A stretch of 64,000 nucleotides of DNA from an uncultured Alphaproteobacteria bacterium (lineage in GTDB: Bacteria > Pseudomonadota > Alphaproteobacteria > Rs-D84). The translations under genes were made by a program, and so were the position numbers. The stretch covers positions 164,940 to 228,939 of the forward strand of contig CALXZM010000001.1 of the NCBI GenBank assembly GCA_944393245.1, in the 5' to 3' direction. Shown here piece by piece: positions 52,560 through 60,827 of the stretch. Within the stretch, counting starts at the first letter, position 1. Each line of letters starts with the position of its first letter. Under the pieces are notes generated by a model, which saw nothing but the letters and a program-made list of their open reading frames with translations, was not told the DNA's origin and did not search any database.

Positions 52560-54485
52560 ATGACCGAAAAATTTAGAAAAATTGTTGCAACGCCAGAGCA
52601 GGTCGCAAAAAAAATACGCAAAATTATAGAAAACAAGCAGCCAGCTGAATATATTCATGCAAAACGTGCAGAAAAAGACAAAGCGGGTGTAACAGAAAAG
52701 TATGCTAAATTACGTGATGATGCTGCTGTTTTTGGGCTGGGGGCTGCGAAGTGGTCGGCGTGGTTGGCCGCGGGCGGGGCACAGTTGCTGTTGACTTTGG
52801 CGCGGTGGACGACAATGGACAATGCGTTTTTGCGTAAAATGGAACAAAAATTGGCCGATATGGATGTTGGGCAAAACAAGCACGGAAACCCAAAAAAATT
52901 GTCTGCGTTTGCCAAACAGTATCCTAATTTGTCTGCGCATATATTATGGATTATGGGATTGGGGGCCGTCGCGGGTGGCATGTATCTGGGGACGGATGTT
53001 GTTCCCGATAAAATTCAGCAATATAAAGAATGGCGGGCAGATAAATTGGCTGAACAAGAGGCCGAAGAAAGTGCGCGTGGAACATATCGTGCATTTTTGA
53101 ACAAAATGCGTCCGATAACGCCGTTCTTGATTGCGGATTTAATTGCAAAAGAGGGTGTTCACATGCAAAATGGGCTGCATACACCATACCGTGATTCGCG
53201 TGGCGTGCCGACAATCGGTTTTGGTTCCACCATGCTAAAAGACGGCAGTCGGGTTACAATGGATACCCCACCAATTACAACCGAAGAAGCGTATGAATTG
53301 GCCCGTTGGCATCTGGAAGAGGGGGAAACTTATTTCGTTTTATATTGTTATGATGTGGCAATGTCCGGGATAGATGTTGCCACCACCAGCGAAGCATTGG
53401 GTTTAAGTTCCATAATATATAATTCTTATTCAAAACTGTTTGAAAACCCAAATGATAAAAATCACAAGGAAAGATTTGCGGAATTGCGCAACATATATGA
53501 TGAATACGGGTATGCCGTGCCGGACAGTTTGGTGCGTCAGTGTTTTGCAAAATACCCGGTCCAGGATACCACCAGTTTTGGTGCAGAATGGATGAATGGT
53601 GCAGATAAAAGTGTGATGGCGGATAAACTGGGGGGATTTTTGGCGGGTGGACGCGGTATGTATTGGAGACGTTGGTTAGAGGCCGGATTGCTGACCAGTG
53701 ATATAACACCGCAAATGTTATTACAATGTCCTGTGAACGGTATGTTTGAATTTTTTAAGGTTATGGATGAACGGAAAAGTGCATTTTTTACCGGCGATAT
53801 AAATAACAGAAAAGTTAACAAACATACTTTTGACGAATTTAATCGATGGTTGGCAAATCCTGTTAATGCCCAGGGGCAAAGTTTGGCTAATTGGCAAAAA
53901 GTTGGCGATTTTTTACCAACTGATATTTTAGCATTTTGTGAAAATGGGAAATGCGAATTAGATAACAAGGATTTCAGAAAAATTATCCAATCACATAGTG
54001 CAGTAGAGGTCAAAACATATACTTTGGGATATGACGCACAATATCAAAATGCAATTGTCGCCTATAACGCCGGTGATTATGCTGGGGCGGCCACGCAGTT
54101 TGAAAAAATGATTGTTCAATATTCGGATAATGCATTGCTGCATAATGATTTGGCTGCAACTTATAACCATTTAGGACGATATGCGGATGCAATTGAACAG
54201 GCGCGTGAAATACTGCATCGTATCGGTGATAAAAGTCAGTATGCAGCCGCACAATATAATGCTGGGTTTGCGTATGAACAAATTGGTGATTTTGAACGTG
54301 CACTGATGAATTATAAATTGGCCGTAGCAAATGGAAATATTCGTGTGCGCAATGATGTGGAACGCGTGCAAAACAAAATAAAGTCAGGAAAGATAATCGC
54401 TTTTAACGATGCGGTGCGTAATATGCGTGCAACCGATGATGTAAATGCAATCGGTAATTTACGCGACGATACTCATACTGTATAA
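52560..54485 (+). CDS. membrane-anchored GH24 lysozyme-like protein with TPR tail
   Basis: 641 residues. Hydrophobic segments at about 58-82 and 126-146. A GH24 (T4-lysozyme-like) domain follows with Glu198 (A-K-E-G), Asp212 (Y-R-D) and Thr218 (P-T-I-G-F-G); the Asp-Thr spacing of 6 equals that of T4 lysozyme, so the triad appears intact. A long middle region leads to C-terminal TPR repeats (about 525-630). It would cut or bind peptidoglycan while the TPRs recruit partners. Phage or secretion origin is possible. GGGGAT precedes the ATG. I know of no standard name. Confidence 0.75.
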   Translation: MTEKFRKIVATPEQVAKKIRKIIENKQPAEYIHAKRAEKDKAGVTEKYAKLRDDAAVFGLGAAKWSAWLAAGGAQLLLTLARWTTMDNAFLRKMEQKLADMDVGQNKHGNPKKLSAFAKQYPNLSAHILWIMGLGAVAGGMYLGTDVVPDKIQQYKEWRADKLAEQEAEESARGTYRAFLNKMRPITPFLIADLIAKEGVHMQNGLHTPYRDSRGVPTIGFGSTMLKDGSRVTMDTPPITTEEAYELARWHLEEGETYFVLYCYDVAMSGIDVATTSEALGLSSIIYNSYSKLFENPNDKNHKERFAELRNIYDEYGYAVPDSLVRQCFAKYPVQDTTSFGAEWMNGADKSVMADKLGGFLAGGRGMYWRRWLEAGLLTSDITPQMLLQCPVNGMFEFFKVMDERKSAFFTGDINNRKVNKHTFDEFNRWLANPVNAQGQSLANWQKVGDFLPTDILAFCENGKCELDNKDFRKIIQSHSAVEVKTYTLGYDAQYQNAIVAYNAGDYAGAATQFEKMIVQYSDNALLHNDLAATYNHLGRYADAIEQAREILHRIGDKSQYAAAQYNAGFAYEQIGDFERALMNYKLAVANGNIRVRNDVERVQNKIKSGKIIAFNDAVRNMRATDDVNAIGNLRDDTHTV

Positions 54486-54507
54486 AAATAATGGGGATAG
54501 GCACAAG

Positions 54508-56508
54508 ATGAAGGTATATGTAAATTATAATGATGCGCGTTGGCGTAAATATAAAATTGATTTTGATAAAATTGCCAATGCGGCGGCAATTGATGTTGCC
54601 CCAGATGCCGAAGTGTCAATTATTTTAACCAATGATGACGAAATTCATAAACTGAATCGTGAATATCGTAATATTGATAAACCAACAAATGTGCTGTCGT
54701 TCGAATTGGGGGATGATATTTTATTGGGGGATATTTATATTTCCATAGATACTGTCCAACGCGAAGCGGATGCAGAACGAATATCTGTTGCTGAACATGC
54801 GGCGCACATGGTTGTACATGGTATGTTGCATTTACAGGGGTATGACCATATCAAAAATCATGATGCAGATGTTATGGAGGCCAAAGAGGTTGAAATATTA
54901 AATAAATTAAATATAAAAAATCCCTATGTACAGGATTCCGCCGTGTGCAGCGATTTATCATGTTGTCCGGGTGGACGTTTTTTTGCATGGTTACAACGTC
55001 ACAAAATACGTGTCGATGGTGTTTGGCAATATATAATTATGGCTGTTTTGGGTGGAATTGCTGCATTGGGTTTTGCACCGTTTAATATGTGGTGGGCAAC
55101 GTTGTTGGCGATTGCGGCGGTGTATAAATTGTGTATACGTGTGCAACAAAAATCTGGTATATGGCGGGCTTTCTTGCGGGTGTTACCTTTTAGTGCCGTG
55201 TATGCAATCGCGATGTTTTGGTGGGTTACGCATTCCATATATGTTGTACCTGAATTGGCCGCGCAGTTCGCTGTTTGGACTGTGCCGGCACTGATTGGAA
55301 TCGGGTTGGTCGGTGGTATTATTTTTGCAATTCCATTCGTTACAATTTCGTGTATGTGCACGTTTCCGGAGTGCAGACCGTTTTTGTTTGCTGCGGTTTG
55401 GACGTTGGTATTGTGGTTGCGCGAATGGTTGTTTACGGGATTCCCGTGGAATCCAATTGCAAATATTTTTATGCCGATGCCCGCGATTGCAAATTCTATG
55501 GCATTATGGGGCGCATTGGGATTAAGTTTTGTTACAACTGGTTTGATTGCCGCATGTGTGGAATTGTTAAGCAATCGTAAAAATAAATGTATTTGGTTTG
55601 TGTTTTTGGGGTTTGTGTTATTAATGTTGGTTGGGGGAATGTACGGCAAATATAATTGCGATGTTGCGCGTGATGAAAAAAATGCAACGCCCGTTATTCG
55701 TATTGTTCAACCGGCATTGACACAGGACAAAAAAATGGCGCATACGCATGATGATGCCGTGCGTGCCGCAATGCAAAATATAAATGCCATGGTTGGGTTG
55801 GCGGCGGCACCGGGTAATCCAGATTTGGTTGTTTTTCCAGAAACGGCATATCCGTTTACAATTGTGGAAAATGATAAATTGCCAATCGCCACCATGTTGG
55901 GTAAAAGTACTATTATTGGGGCGACATCGTATATGAATGGCAATTTGTATAATTCAATGATTGTTGCATCGCCTGATGGGAAAATTCAAAATATTTACAA
56001 TAAATCGCATTTGGTTCCATTTGGTGAATATCGGCCATTTGGTGATATTATTCCGACGCCTGGGATTTTAACTGCGGGAAATGGGGCGGAAATAATATCA
56101 GTGGATGGAATCAGATTTGCACCGGCAATATGTTATGAAATAATATTTTCTGATTCATTGGTGCCAGATGAAAAATCCCCAGATGTTATCATAAACATTA
56201 CAAATGATACATGGTTTGGTAATACCCCCGGTACATATCAGCATTTGGACATGGTGCGCCGATATGCAATTGAATCAGGTTTGCCAATTGTGCGTGCAAA
56301 TTATTCTGGAATCAGTGCGTTTGTTTTATCAGATGGCGGTGTTTTATCACAAATGCCGGTTGGATATGCGGGATATATGGATGGTATTGTATATGGTGCA
56401 CATGTTACACCATATCGTTTAATTGGACGTGATGGGTGGATGATAATAATACTGGCCGTTGCCTGTATGTGCACTGTATTGGCGTATACAGCGCAAAAAC
56501 GTGAATAA
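54508..56508 (+). CDS. YbeY-Lnt fusion: rRNA endonuclease joined to apolipoprotein N-acyltransferase
   Basis: 666 residues in one uninterrupted frame. Residues 1 to about 150 are YbeY, with the zinc motif H-G-M-L-H-L-Q-G-Y-D-H (His104, 108, 114). From about 165 begins Lnt: six hydrophobic helices, then the nitrilase-like domain with Glu445 (F-P-E-T), Lys499 (N-K-S-H) and Cys542 (C-Y-E). In many alphaproteobacteria ybeY and lnt are near each other; here they are one gene. Lnt adds the third acyl chain that LolCDE needs. Confidence 0.88.
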   Translation: MKVYVNYNDARWRKYKIDFDKIANAAAIDVAPDAEVSIILTNDDEIHKLNREYRNIDKPTNVLSFELGDDILLGDIYISIDTVQREADAERISVAEHAAHMVVHGMLHLQGYDHIKNHDADVMEAKEVEILNKLNIKNPYVQDSAVCSDLSCCPGGRFFAWLQRHKIRVDGVWQYIIMAVLGGIAALGFAPFNMWWATLLAIAAVYKLCIRVQQKSGIWRAFLRVLPFSAVYAIAMFWWVTHSIYVVPELAAQFAVWTVPALIGIGLVGGIIFAIPFVTISCMCTFPECRPFLFAAVWTLVLWLREWLFTGFPWNPIANIFMPMPAIANSMALWGALGLSFVTTGLIAACVELLSNRKNKCIWFVFLGFVLLMLVGGMYGKYNCDVARDEKNATPVIRIVQPALTQDKKMAHTHDDAVRAAMQNINAMVGLAAAPGNPDLVVFPETAYPFTIVENDKLPIATMLGKSTIIGATSYMNGNLYNSMIVASPDGKIQNIYNKSHLVPFGEYRPFGDIIPTPGILTAGNGAEIISVDGIRFAPAICYEIIFSDSLVPDEKSPDVIINITNDTWFGNTPGTYQHLDMVRRYAIESGLPIVRANYSGISAFVLSDGGVLSQMPVGYAGYMDGIVYGAHVTPYRLIGRDGWMIIILAVACMCTVLAYTAQKRE

Positions 56509-56536
56509 GAAAGTGCCACATATTGTGGCACTTTCT
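56508..56536. terminator. palindromic terminator after ybeY-lnt
   Basis: AGAAAGTGCCACA pairs with TGTGGCACTTTCT (13 perfect pairs). Confidence 0.75.
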
Positions 56537-56803
56537 TATGTCGTTTTGCTTTTATCATTAATGATATAATATATATCGTCAAATATTTGACAACGGGATT
56601 CATAACCCGTGGGTGGTGTTCCCAGGTTGAACGAAAAAAAATCCTGCAATAAGAATGGGGCAGGAGAATTGCGTTATATTGAAGGCGCAATGCTATACCA
56701 CTCAATAGTTATGAATATCCTGCTATCTGGTTTTCGGGTGGCTTGTTATTTTATTATTGTATTTATATTTTTTATTGGAATAAACAGGATTGTTTGCGTG
56801 GGG
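56537..56803. other. hairpin-rich non-coding region with tRNA-like fragments
   Basis: No gene seen. It holds a palindrome GTCAAATATTTGAC at about 56578-56591 and an ACGGG/CCCGT hairpin at about 56593-56610. On the minus strand ACGGG-TTATGAAT-CCCGT looks like a tRNA T-arm. Further along the same strand are a D-arm-like CTAT-TGAGTGGT-ATAG, an ATTGCG/CGCAAT hairpin, and TCCTGC/GCAGGA with eight T. They do not form a complete cloverleaf. Confidence 0.5.
56632..56664 (-). terminator. terminator downstream of the RHH-protein operon
   Basis: On the minus strand TCCTGC pairs with GCAGGA, followed by eight T. It lies about 140 bases past the last gene of the 58885-56804 operon. Confidence 0.75.
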
Positions 56804-57010
56804 TTACATTCTGGATATATTCTGTAAAACCCAAATGCGAATTGCCGATGACAGGTTGGTTCCCGGGGTGCGGGTGGCGTCAATGTGTTCTATGATGGAT
56901 GCAACGGATTCACCACGTTGTGATGCAATTTCACGCAGGGCGTTTATAAATTCCTGTTCCAATGAAATGCTGGTGTGGTGACCAGATAAAGATACAGACA
57001 TTTTTTTCAT
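56804..57010 (-). CDS. ribbon-helix-helix domain protein (RHH_4 type)
   Basis: 68 residues: S-V-S-L-S-G-H-H-T-S-I-S-L-E-Q-E-F-I as the beta-strand and first helix, then R-G-E-S-V-A-S-I-I-E-H-I-D and L-S-S-A-I-R-I-W-V-L. This matches the small alphaproteobacterial RHH_4 family, putative DNA-binding regulators. Last gene of the four-gene operon. Confidence 0.8.
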   Translation of the reverse strand: MKKMSVSLSGHHTSISLEQEFINALREIASQRGESVASIIEHIDATRTPGTNLSSAIRIWVLQNISRM

Positions 57011-57013
57011 TGT

Positions 57014-57448
57014 TTATATTTTCCCCGCGATTAAGCAATCTGACATGGCGTTAAAAATGTTATCGTATTTTCGCAATACGTTTAAGTTCAGATTGTCCAA
57101 CATTGTAAATTCACCAAACGCATTGAATGCGAACCAAAATAAATCATTGCGTCCAAAAATAGTTTTCCCCCGAATGCCAGGCAGCCCCGATAATTCCATG
57201 TTTAACATGGTTATTGATGGAATGGGATATTTTGTTCCACGTGTAATTTCAGATGGACCAAAGATATATCCACTGCCCAGGTTAATTCCACCACATTGGA
57301 CATAAAAATCAATTATTGATTGTGGCAGAATTGCTGCGTGTATTTGTTGTAATGCACTGTTGGCCAATGCGATTGATTGCTGGGTTGCGGCCGGCGCAAA
57401 CATTGCGCCATGTTTTTGCATCAAATTTATAAATTCTGTGTAATTCAT
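57014..57448 (-). CDS. SUKH (SMI1/KNR4)-like small protein, uncertain
   Basis: 144 residues. The stretch A-I-L-P-Q-S-I-I-D-F-Y-V-Q-C-G-G-I and I-F-G-P-S-E-I-T-R resembles the SUKH domain (L-P-x-S-x-x-x-F-Y, G-I). Such proteins are immunity proteins to toxins or general scaffolds. Function inferred from a weak pattern. Second-last gene of the operon. Confidence 0.45.
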   Translation of the reverse strand: MNYTEFINLMQKHGAMFAPAATQQSIALANSALQQIHAAILPQSIIDFYVQCGGINLGSGYIFGPSEITRGTKYPIPSITMLNMELSGLPGIRGKTIFGRNDLFWFAFNAFGEFTMLDNLNLNVLRKYDNIFNAMSDCLIAGKI

Positions 57449-57450
57449 TA

Positions 57451-57957
57451 TTATTCCATTCCACGTGATGCCGCAATTTGGGCCGCCATTTGGCTTAATC
57501 TGTCGGCGGTGGCATTTCCGCCGTCACCACCAGCTGTGTCGTGTGCAGATATATATACCTTTTGGGTCGGATTAGGCAACCAGACCGTTTGGGCACCAGA
57601 TTGTTCAAGTATAAATTTATCCAATCGTTGTGATTGCGGAAATGTCCAACACATAAACAGGTTGTCGGTACTTAACGCGCCACCCCATACCAATGGTATA
57701 CGAAATCGTATTGATGTATTTTGGGGCATGCTGTGACCTGATATTAGTGCCATAAATTCATCCTGGGTTAGGTTCATAAACGCCAGTTCCTGAATTGAAT
57801 CTGTCAATGATAGCATGAATTCGTGACACAGTTTTTTATATTTAACAAACCAATCTGAATCAACACGTGTTGGAACAGGACGAATTTCTAGTACCGGCAT
57901 ATCGCCCATATTCATATCAGTTAAACGTCGTTGTGCGGATTCCTGGTTCAGTTGCAT
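57451..57957 (-). CDS. hypothetical 168-residue protein
   Basis: I do not recognise it. Soluble and acidic, with a Gly/Asp-rich stretch near the C-terminus (T-A-G-G-D-G-G-N-A-T). It starts immediately after the stop of the 57959-58885 gene and ends 2 bases before the next, so the four genes are co-translated. Confidence 0.6.
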   Translation of the reverse strand: MQLNQESAQRRLTDMNMGDMPVLEIRPVPTRVDSDWFVKYKKLCHEFMLSLTDSIQELAFMNLTQDEFMALISGHSMPQNTSIRFRIPLVWGGALSTDNLFMCWTFPQSQRLDKFILEQSGAQTVWLPNPTQKVYISAHDTAGGDGGNATADRLSQMAAQIAASRGME

Positions 57958-57958
57958 A

Positions 57959-58885
57959 CTATACCTTTCCCATGTGTGTTATAACCGCATCTATGTATTG
58001 TGAATATGCGTCAAACATTCCGTCATCGTCCGCAGGTAACGGCGGATTAGGATTTTGTTGCATGTATTTACGCAATTCATCAATTGTATTAAACATCAAT
58101 ATGTCTTGAAATTCTGATGTGGCGGCGTCAGGTGCAGATATTACAAAACCGTTGATGCCAATGTATGTTTCGTCCAATGTGTCTGAAAATATTTGTTCAA
58201 ATTTTTCCAATATTGCACGTACGTCCGTTGTTTTTACACCAACACAACCCACCCACATGGTTTCGTTTGTGCCAATTGCAATCAATGATGTTGTTATGCC
58301 GTTAACCCGTACGTTTGGTTTTATTGTATATCCACTGGCGGTAAATATTTCCGCCATTTGGTCAACATTATAGTTATTATTTTGCTGGCGTGGCTGTGGC
58401 GTGGTCATCATGTTTGAATTGTATTGATGACTGGATACGGGGATGTTTAATCTGGGCGGTCTGGCGGACGGTGGCGGTGTGGGGGCGGTTGGTATTTGGG
58501 TTGGACGCATTTCTGCGGGTGGGGTATCCAATGTTGATGCGTCTGTGTTCTGAACAGGGGGGGTGCTGTTTTTCTGCTTTTTCTGTTGCGATGGTTGCGT
58601 GGTTGCCTGATTAGATATTTTTAATATAGGCAGACGTATATGCCGTTTGCGTGGGCGCACAATCAGGTACAAACCAAATATTGTGATAAATATAGATACG
58701 GCCATTGATACGTAAAATCCAGCCTTTATCGGTGTTTGTGCCGCCTGTAATGATGAAACGTATTGCCAATGCGTGGCGGAAAATATGTCAAACCCAAAAA
58801 TTGTGTTGAACCAAAAAGCCGTTCCCAGCGTTACGGCCAGTAACCATAATATGCATAATAAAATATTGTCCAGACGAATTCTCAT
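57959..58885 (-). CDS. two-helix membrane protein with proline-rich linker
   Basis: 308 residues. Two N-terminal helices (about 8-28 and 50-78) followed by a basic stretch, a long Pro/Gln/Thr linker (90-160) and a soluble C-terminal domain. Likely a membrane anchor for a cytoplasmic domain. A TATAAT (58895-58900, minus strand) 9 bases before the ATG suggests a nearly leaderless mRNA. Function unknown. Confidence 0.65.
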   Translation of the reverse strand: MRIRLDNILLCILWLLAVTLGTAFWFNTIFGFDIFSATHWQYVSSLQAAQTPIKAGFYVSMAVSIFITIFGLYLIVRPRKRHIRLPILKISNQATTQPSQQKKQKNSTPPVQNTDASTLDTPPAEMRPTQIPTAPTPPPSARPPRLNIPVSSHQYNSNMMTTPQPRQQNNNYNVDQMAEIFTASGYTIKPNVRVNGITTSLIAIGTNETMWVGCVGVKTTDVRAILEKFEQIFSDTLDETYIGINGFVISAPDAATSEFQDILMFNTIDELRKYMQQNPNPPLPADDDGMFDAYSQYIDAVITHMGKV

Positions 58886-58928
58886 TTGGTTTAAATTATA
58901 TCATATTTATGATAAAGTAAAAAGAGCA

Positions 58929-59594
58929 ATGATTGATATTGAAAATATTCTTGGGCGATTAAGTAATACTGCTTTATGGTGCGGGGCCGGAATGGAATCA
59001 GTGGATTTGGCCGGGGCCGCATCTGTTGCAATAGATAAAAGTTTGGATACGGTTTCTGTTTCGCCTGAATCTGTGCCTGTGATATGGCCGTGGTTGGAAA
59101 ATAAAAAAATCAAGATTTTGGCGCGTTTTTATGTGTCTGGTGGTGGTGGTGACGATGTAAGCGCGTTGTCTGAAAATGTAAACAGGGCTTTTAAACAGGG
59201 GGCTGATGGTGTGCAAATTTTTGTGCCCATGAATAATTTGGATGATTTTGTTACAAATATCTTTGCCATTCGTGATGACCTGTTTTTTAACAAGGGGTTA
59301 TTTATTGGTTTTGATATAAATGAAATAGGGCCGTTTGATTGGCAACATCTGTATGCTGTGTTGAAAAAAATTCGTGTGGATGGGGTGGTGTTGGCATTGC
59401 CACGTGATGATGGAAATAAGTCTGATTTTGTTGGACGGGTGTATGCAGCATTGGATGCGTGGAATATGGATAACAGGTGTGAAATTAATTTTGTCGTTGG
59501 CAACAGTATAGAAAGAATAGAACAGGCCGGTCGTCTGGTTAATATAATGCAACCACAATTACAACACAGTGTAAGGTTTTTTATTAATTTCTAG
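58929..59594 (+). CDS. hypothetical 221-residue protein, TIM-barrel-like appearance
   Basis: The frame has no family I can name. Alternating beta strands and helices (I-K-I-L-A-R-F-Y-V, G-V-Q-I-F-V-P, L-F-I-G-F-D-I, G-V-V-L-A-L-P, I-N-F-V-V-G) look like a small TIM barrel. ATG at 58929 with AAAGAG upstream, 43 bases from the divergent gene. Convergent overlap with trmB. Catalytic residues not identifiable. Confidence 0.6.
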   Translation: MIDIENILGRLSNTALWCGAGMESVDLAGAASVAIDKSLDTVSVSPESVPVIWPWLENKKIKILARFYVSGGGGDDVSALSENVNRAFKQGADGVQIFVPMNNLDDFVTNIFAIRDDLFFNKGLFIGFDINEIGPFDWQHLYAVLKKIRVDGVVLALPRDDGNKSDFVGRVYAALDAWNMDNRCEINFVVGNSIERIEQAGRLVNIMQPQLQHSVRFFINF

Positions 59595-60220
59595 TTTGTC
59601 AGTATCATATATTTTGGGGCGATTGTGTTGGCTTTGTTTTTTTGCTGATAACGTGTGTGAATTGTCTGTATGTCAGGGATATGTGCACATAGCGCGGTTT
59701 TTGAAACTTCTGTTTTTATCCAGTCGAAATATTCCCAGTGGTCTGTGCCGATTATAATTTCGCCGTTTTGTGCCAGATGTGTGGCCAGCATATTTAAAAA
59801 ATCAGCGTGTAATAAACGGCGTTTTTCATGTCGTGCCTTGGGCCAGGGGTCGGGATGCAGAATCCAAATTTGTTCAAATTGCGAATCGGTTTGGCGCAAA
59901 AAATCACGTACATCATCGGCAAAAACGCGAATGTTTTTATATTCATCGCGAACAGTATTCGATTCGTTTGTAATTGCCGATAGTAATGATGCAACGCCAT
60001 TCATAAATGGTTCTGCGCCAATTACTGTTTTATCCGGGTTTTGCCGGGCAATTTCACGCAAGTGTTCACCCGCACCAAAGCCGATTTCTAAAATCAATCC
60101 AGTTTTTGGCAGATTTGACGGCGCAATTGCCGGCAATACCGTTTCAATTAACATATTTTGTCGTGCGGACAATTTTTTGCCGTGACGACGCCCAAAAGTT
60201 CTTATTTCTTGTTTTTCCAT
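59591..60220 (-). CDS. trmB: TrmB, tRNA (guanine46-N7)-methyltransferase
   Basis: 209 residues. The SAM-binding motif is L-I-L-E-I-G-F-G-A-G-E-H, with G-A-E-P-F-M-N-G-V, then W-I-L-H-P-D-P-W-P-K-A-R-H-E-K-R-R, the family signature. It methylates G46 of tRNA. Overlaps the convergent gene by 4 bases. Confidence 0.95.
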   Translation of the reverse strand: MEKQEIRTFGRRHGKKLSARQNMLIETVLPAIAPSNLPKTGLILEIGFGAGEHLREIARQNPDKTVIGAEPFMNGVASLLSAITNESNTVRDEYKNIRVFADDVRDFLRQTDSQFEQIWILHPDPWPKARHEKRRLLHADFLNMLATHLAQNGEIIIGTDHWEYFDWIKTEVSKTALCAHIPDIQTIHTRYQQKNKANTIAPKYMILTN

Positions 60221-60266
60221 ATATTTAGTATAAAATTCAAAAGTTGATAAAACAAGGATTTATAAA

Positions 60267-60827
60267 ATGACCGATTTTCCAAAAACAATAGACTGTGGTG
60301 ATTTCCGTTTGGAAAAAGTCGCGCCAACGTTCGATACGGCGCGTTATCTGTTTGAATTGGTGGATTCCCAACGTGAGTATATGGCCCAGTGGTTGGGATG
60401 GGTTGATAAGTCAAATTGCCCAGAAGATATGTATCCGCATTTGTTGAGTGCATCTAAGATAACGCATCCTGGATATTACATTATTATGGATAAAAAAATT
60501 GTTGGGGCGGTTGATTTGGTCAGGGTGGACGAAACCCACAAAACGGTTGAAATTGGATATTGGTTGTCGCGCGATTATAATGGACGCGGAATTATGACGC
60601 GTGCGGTGCATGCGATGGAAAAATTGGCGTTTGATATGTTGGAAATGCGCCGGGTGGAAATTCGCGCAGATGTGCGTAATAAAAAATCATGTGCGGTGGC
60701 CGAACGCGCCGGATACGTGTATGAAGGTGTCTTGCGTGGCGCGTATATTTTGCGTGGCGTGTCGACTGATATCGCTGTGCGTTCAAAATTAAAATCAGAA
60801 TGGGAAAAGGAAAATAAAAATGCGTAA
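60267..60827 (+). CDS. GNAT acetyltransferase (RimL/RimJ type)
   Basis: 186 residues with a RimJ/RimL pattern: an N-terminal L-E-x-V-A-P-T-F, a core with E-I-G-Y-W-L-S, and R-A-x-V-x-N-x-x-S-C-A-V-A-E-R-A-G-Y as motif A/B. It transfers acetyl groups, perhaps to a protein N-terminus such as a ribosomal protein; substrate uncertain. Overlaps gltX by 8 bases, so the two are co-translated. Confidence 0.85.
   Translation: MTDFPKTIDCGDFRLEKVAPTFDTARYLFELVDSQREYMAQWLGWVDKSNCPEDMYPHLLSASKITHPGYYIIMDKKIVGAVDLVRVDETHKTVEIGYWLSRDYNGRGIMTRAVHAMEKLAFDMLEMRRVEIRADVRNKKSCAVAERAGYVYEGVLRGAYILRGVSTDIAVRSKLKSEWEKENKNA

Noticed and set aside
54999..55649. 216-residue minus-strand frame inside ybeY-lnt
   Set aside because: Antisense to the membrane part of Lnt; composition (Asn/His/Pro-rich) reflects the reverse of hydrophobic codons.
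56578..56640. tRNA-fMet on the plus strand, from the CGGG-ATTCATAA-CCCG arm
   Set aside because: The anticodon loop would have eight bases, and no acceptor stem, T-arm or CCA can be found.
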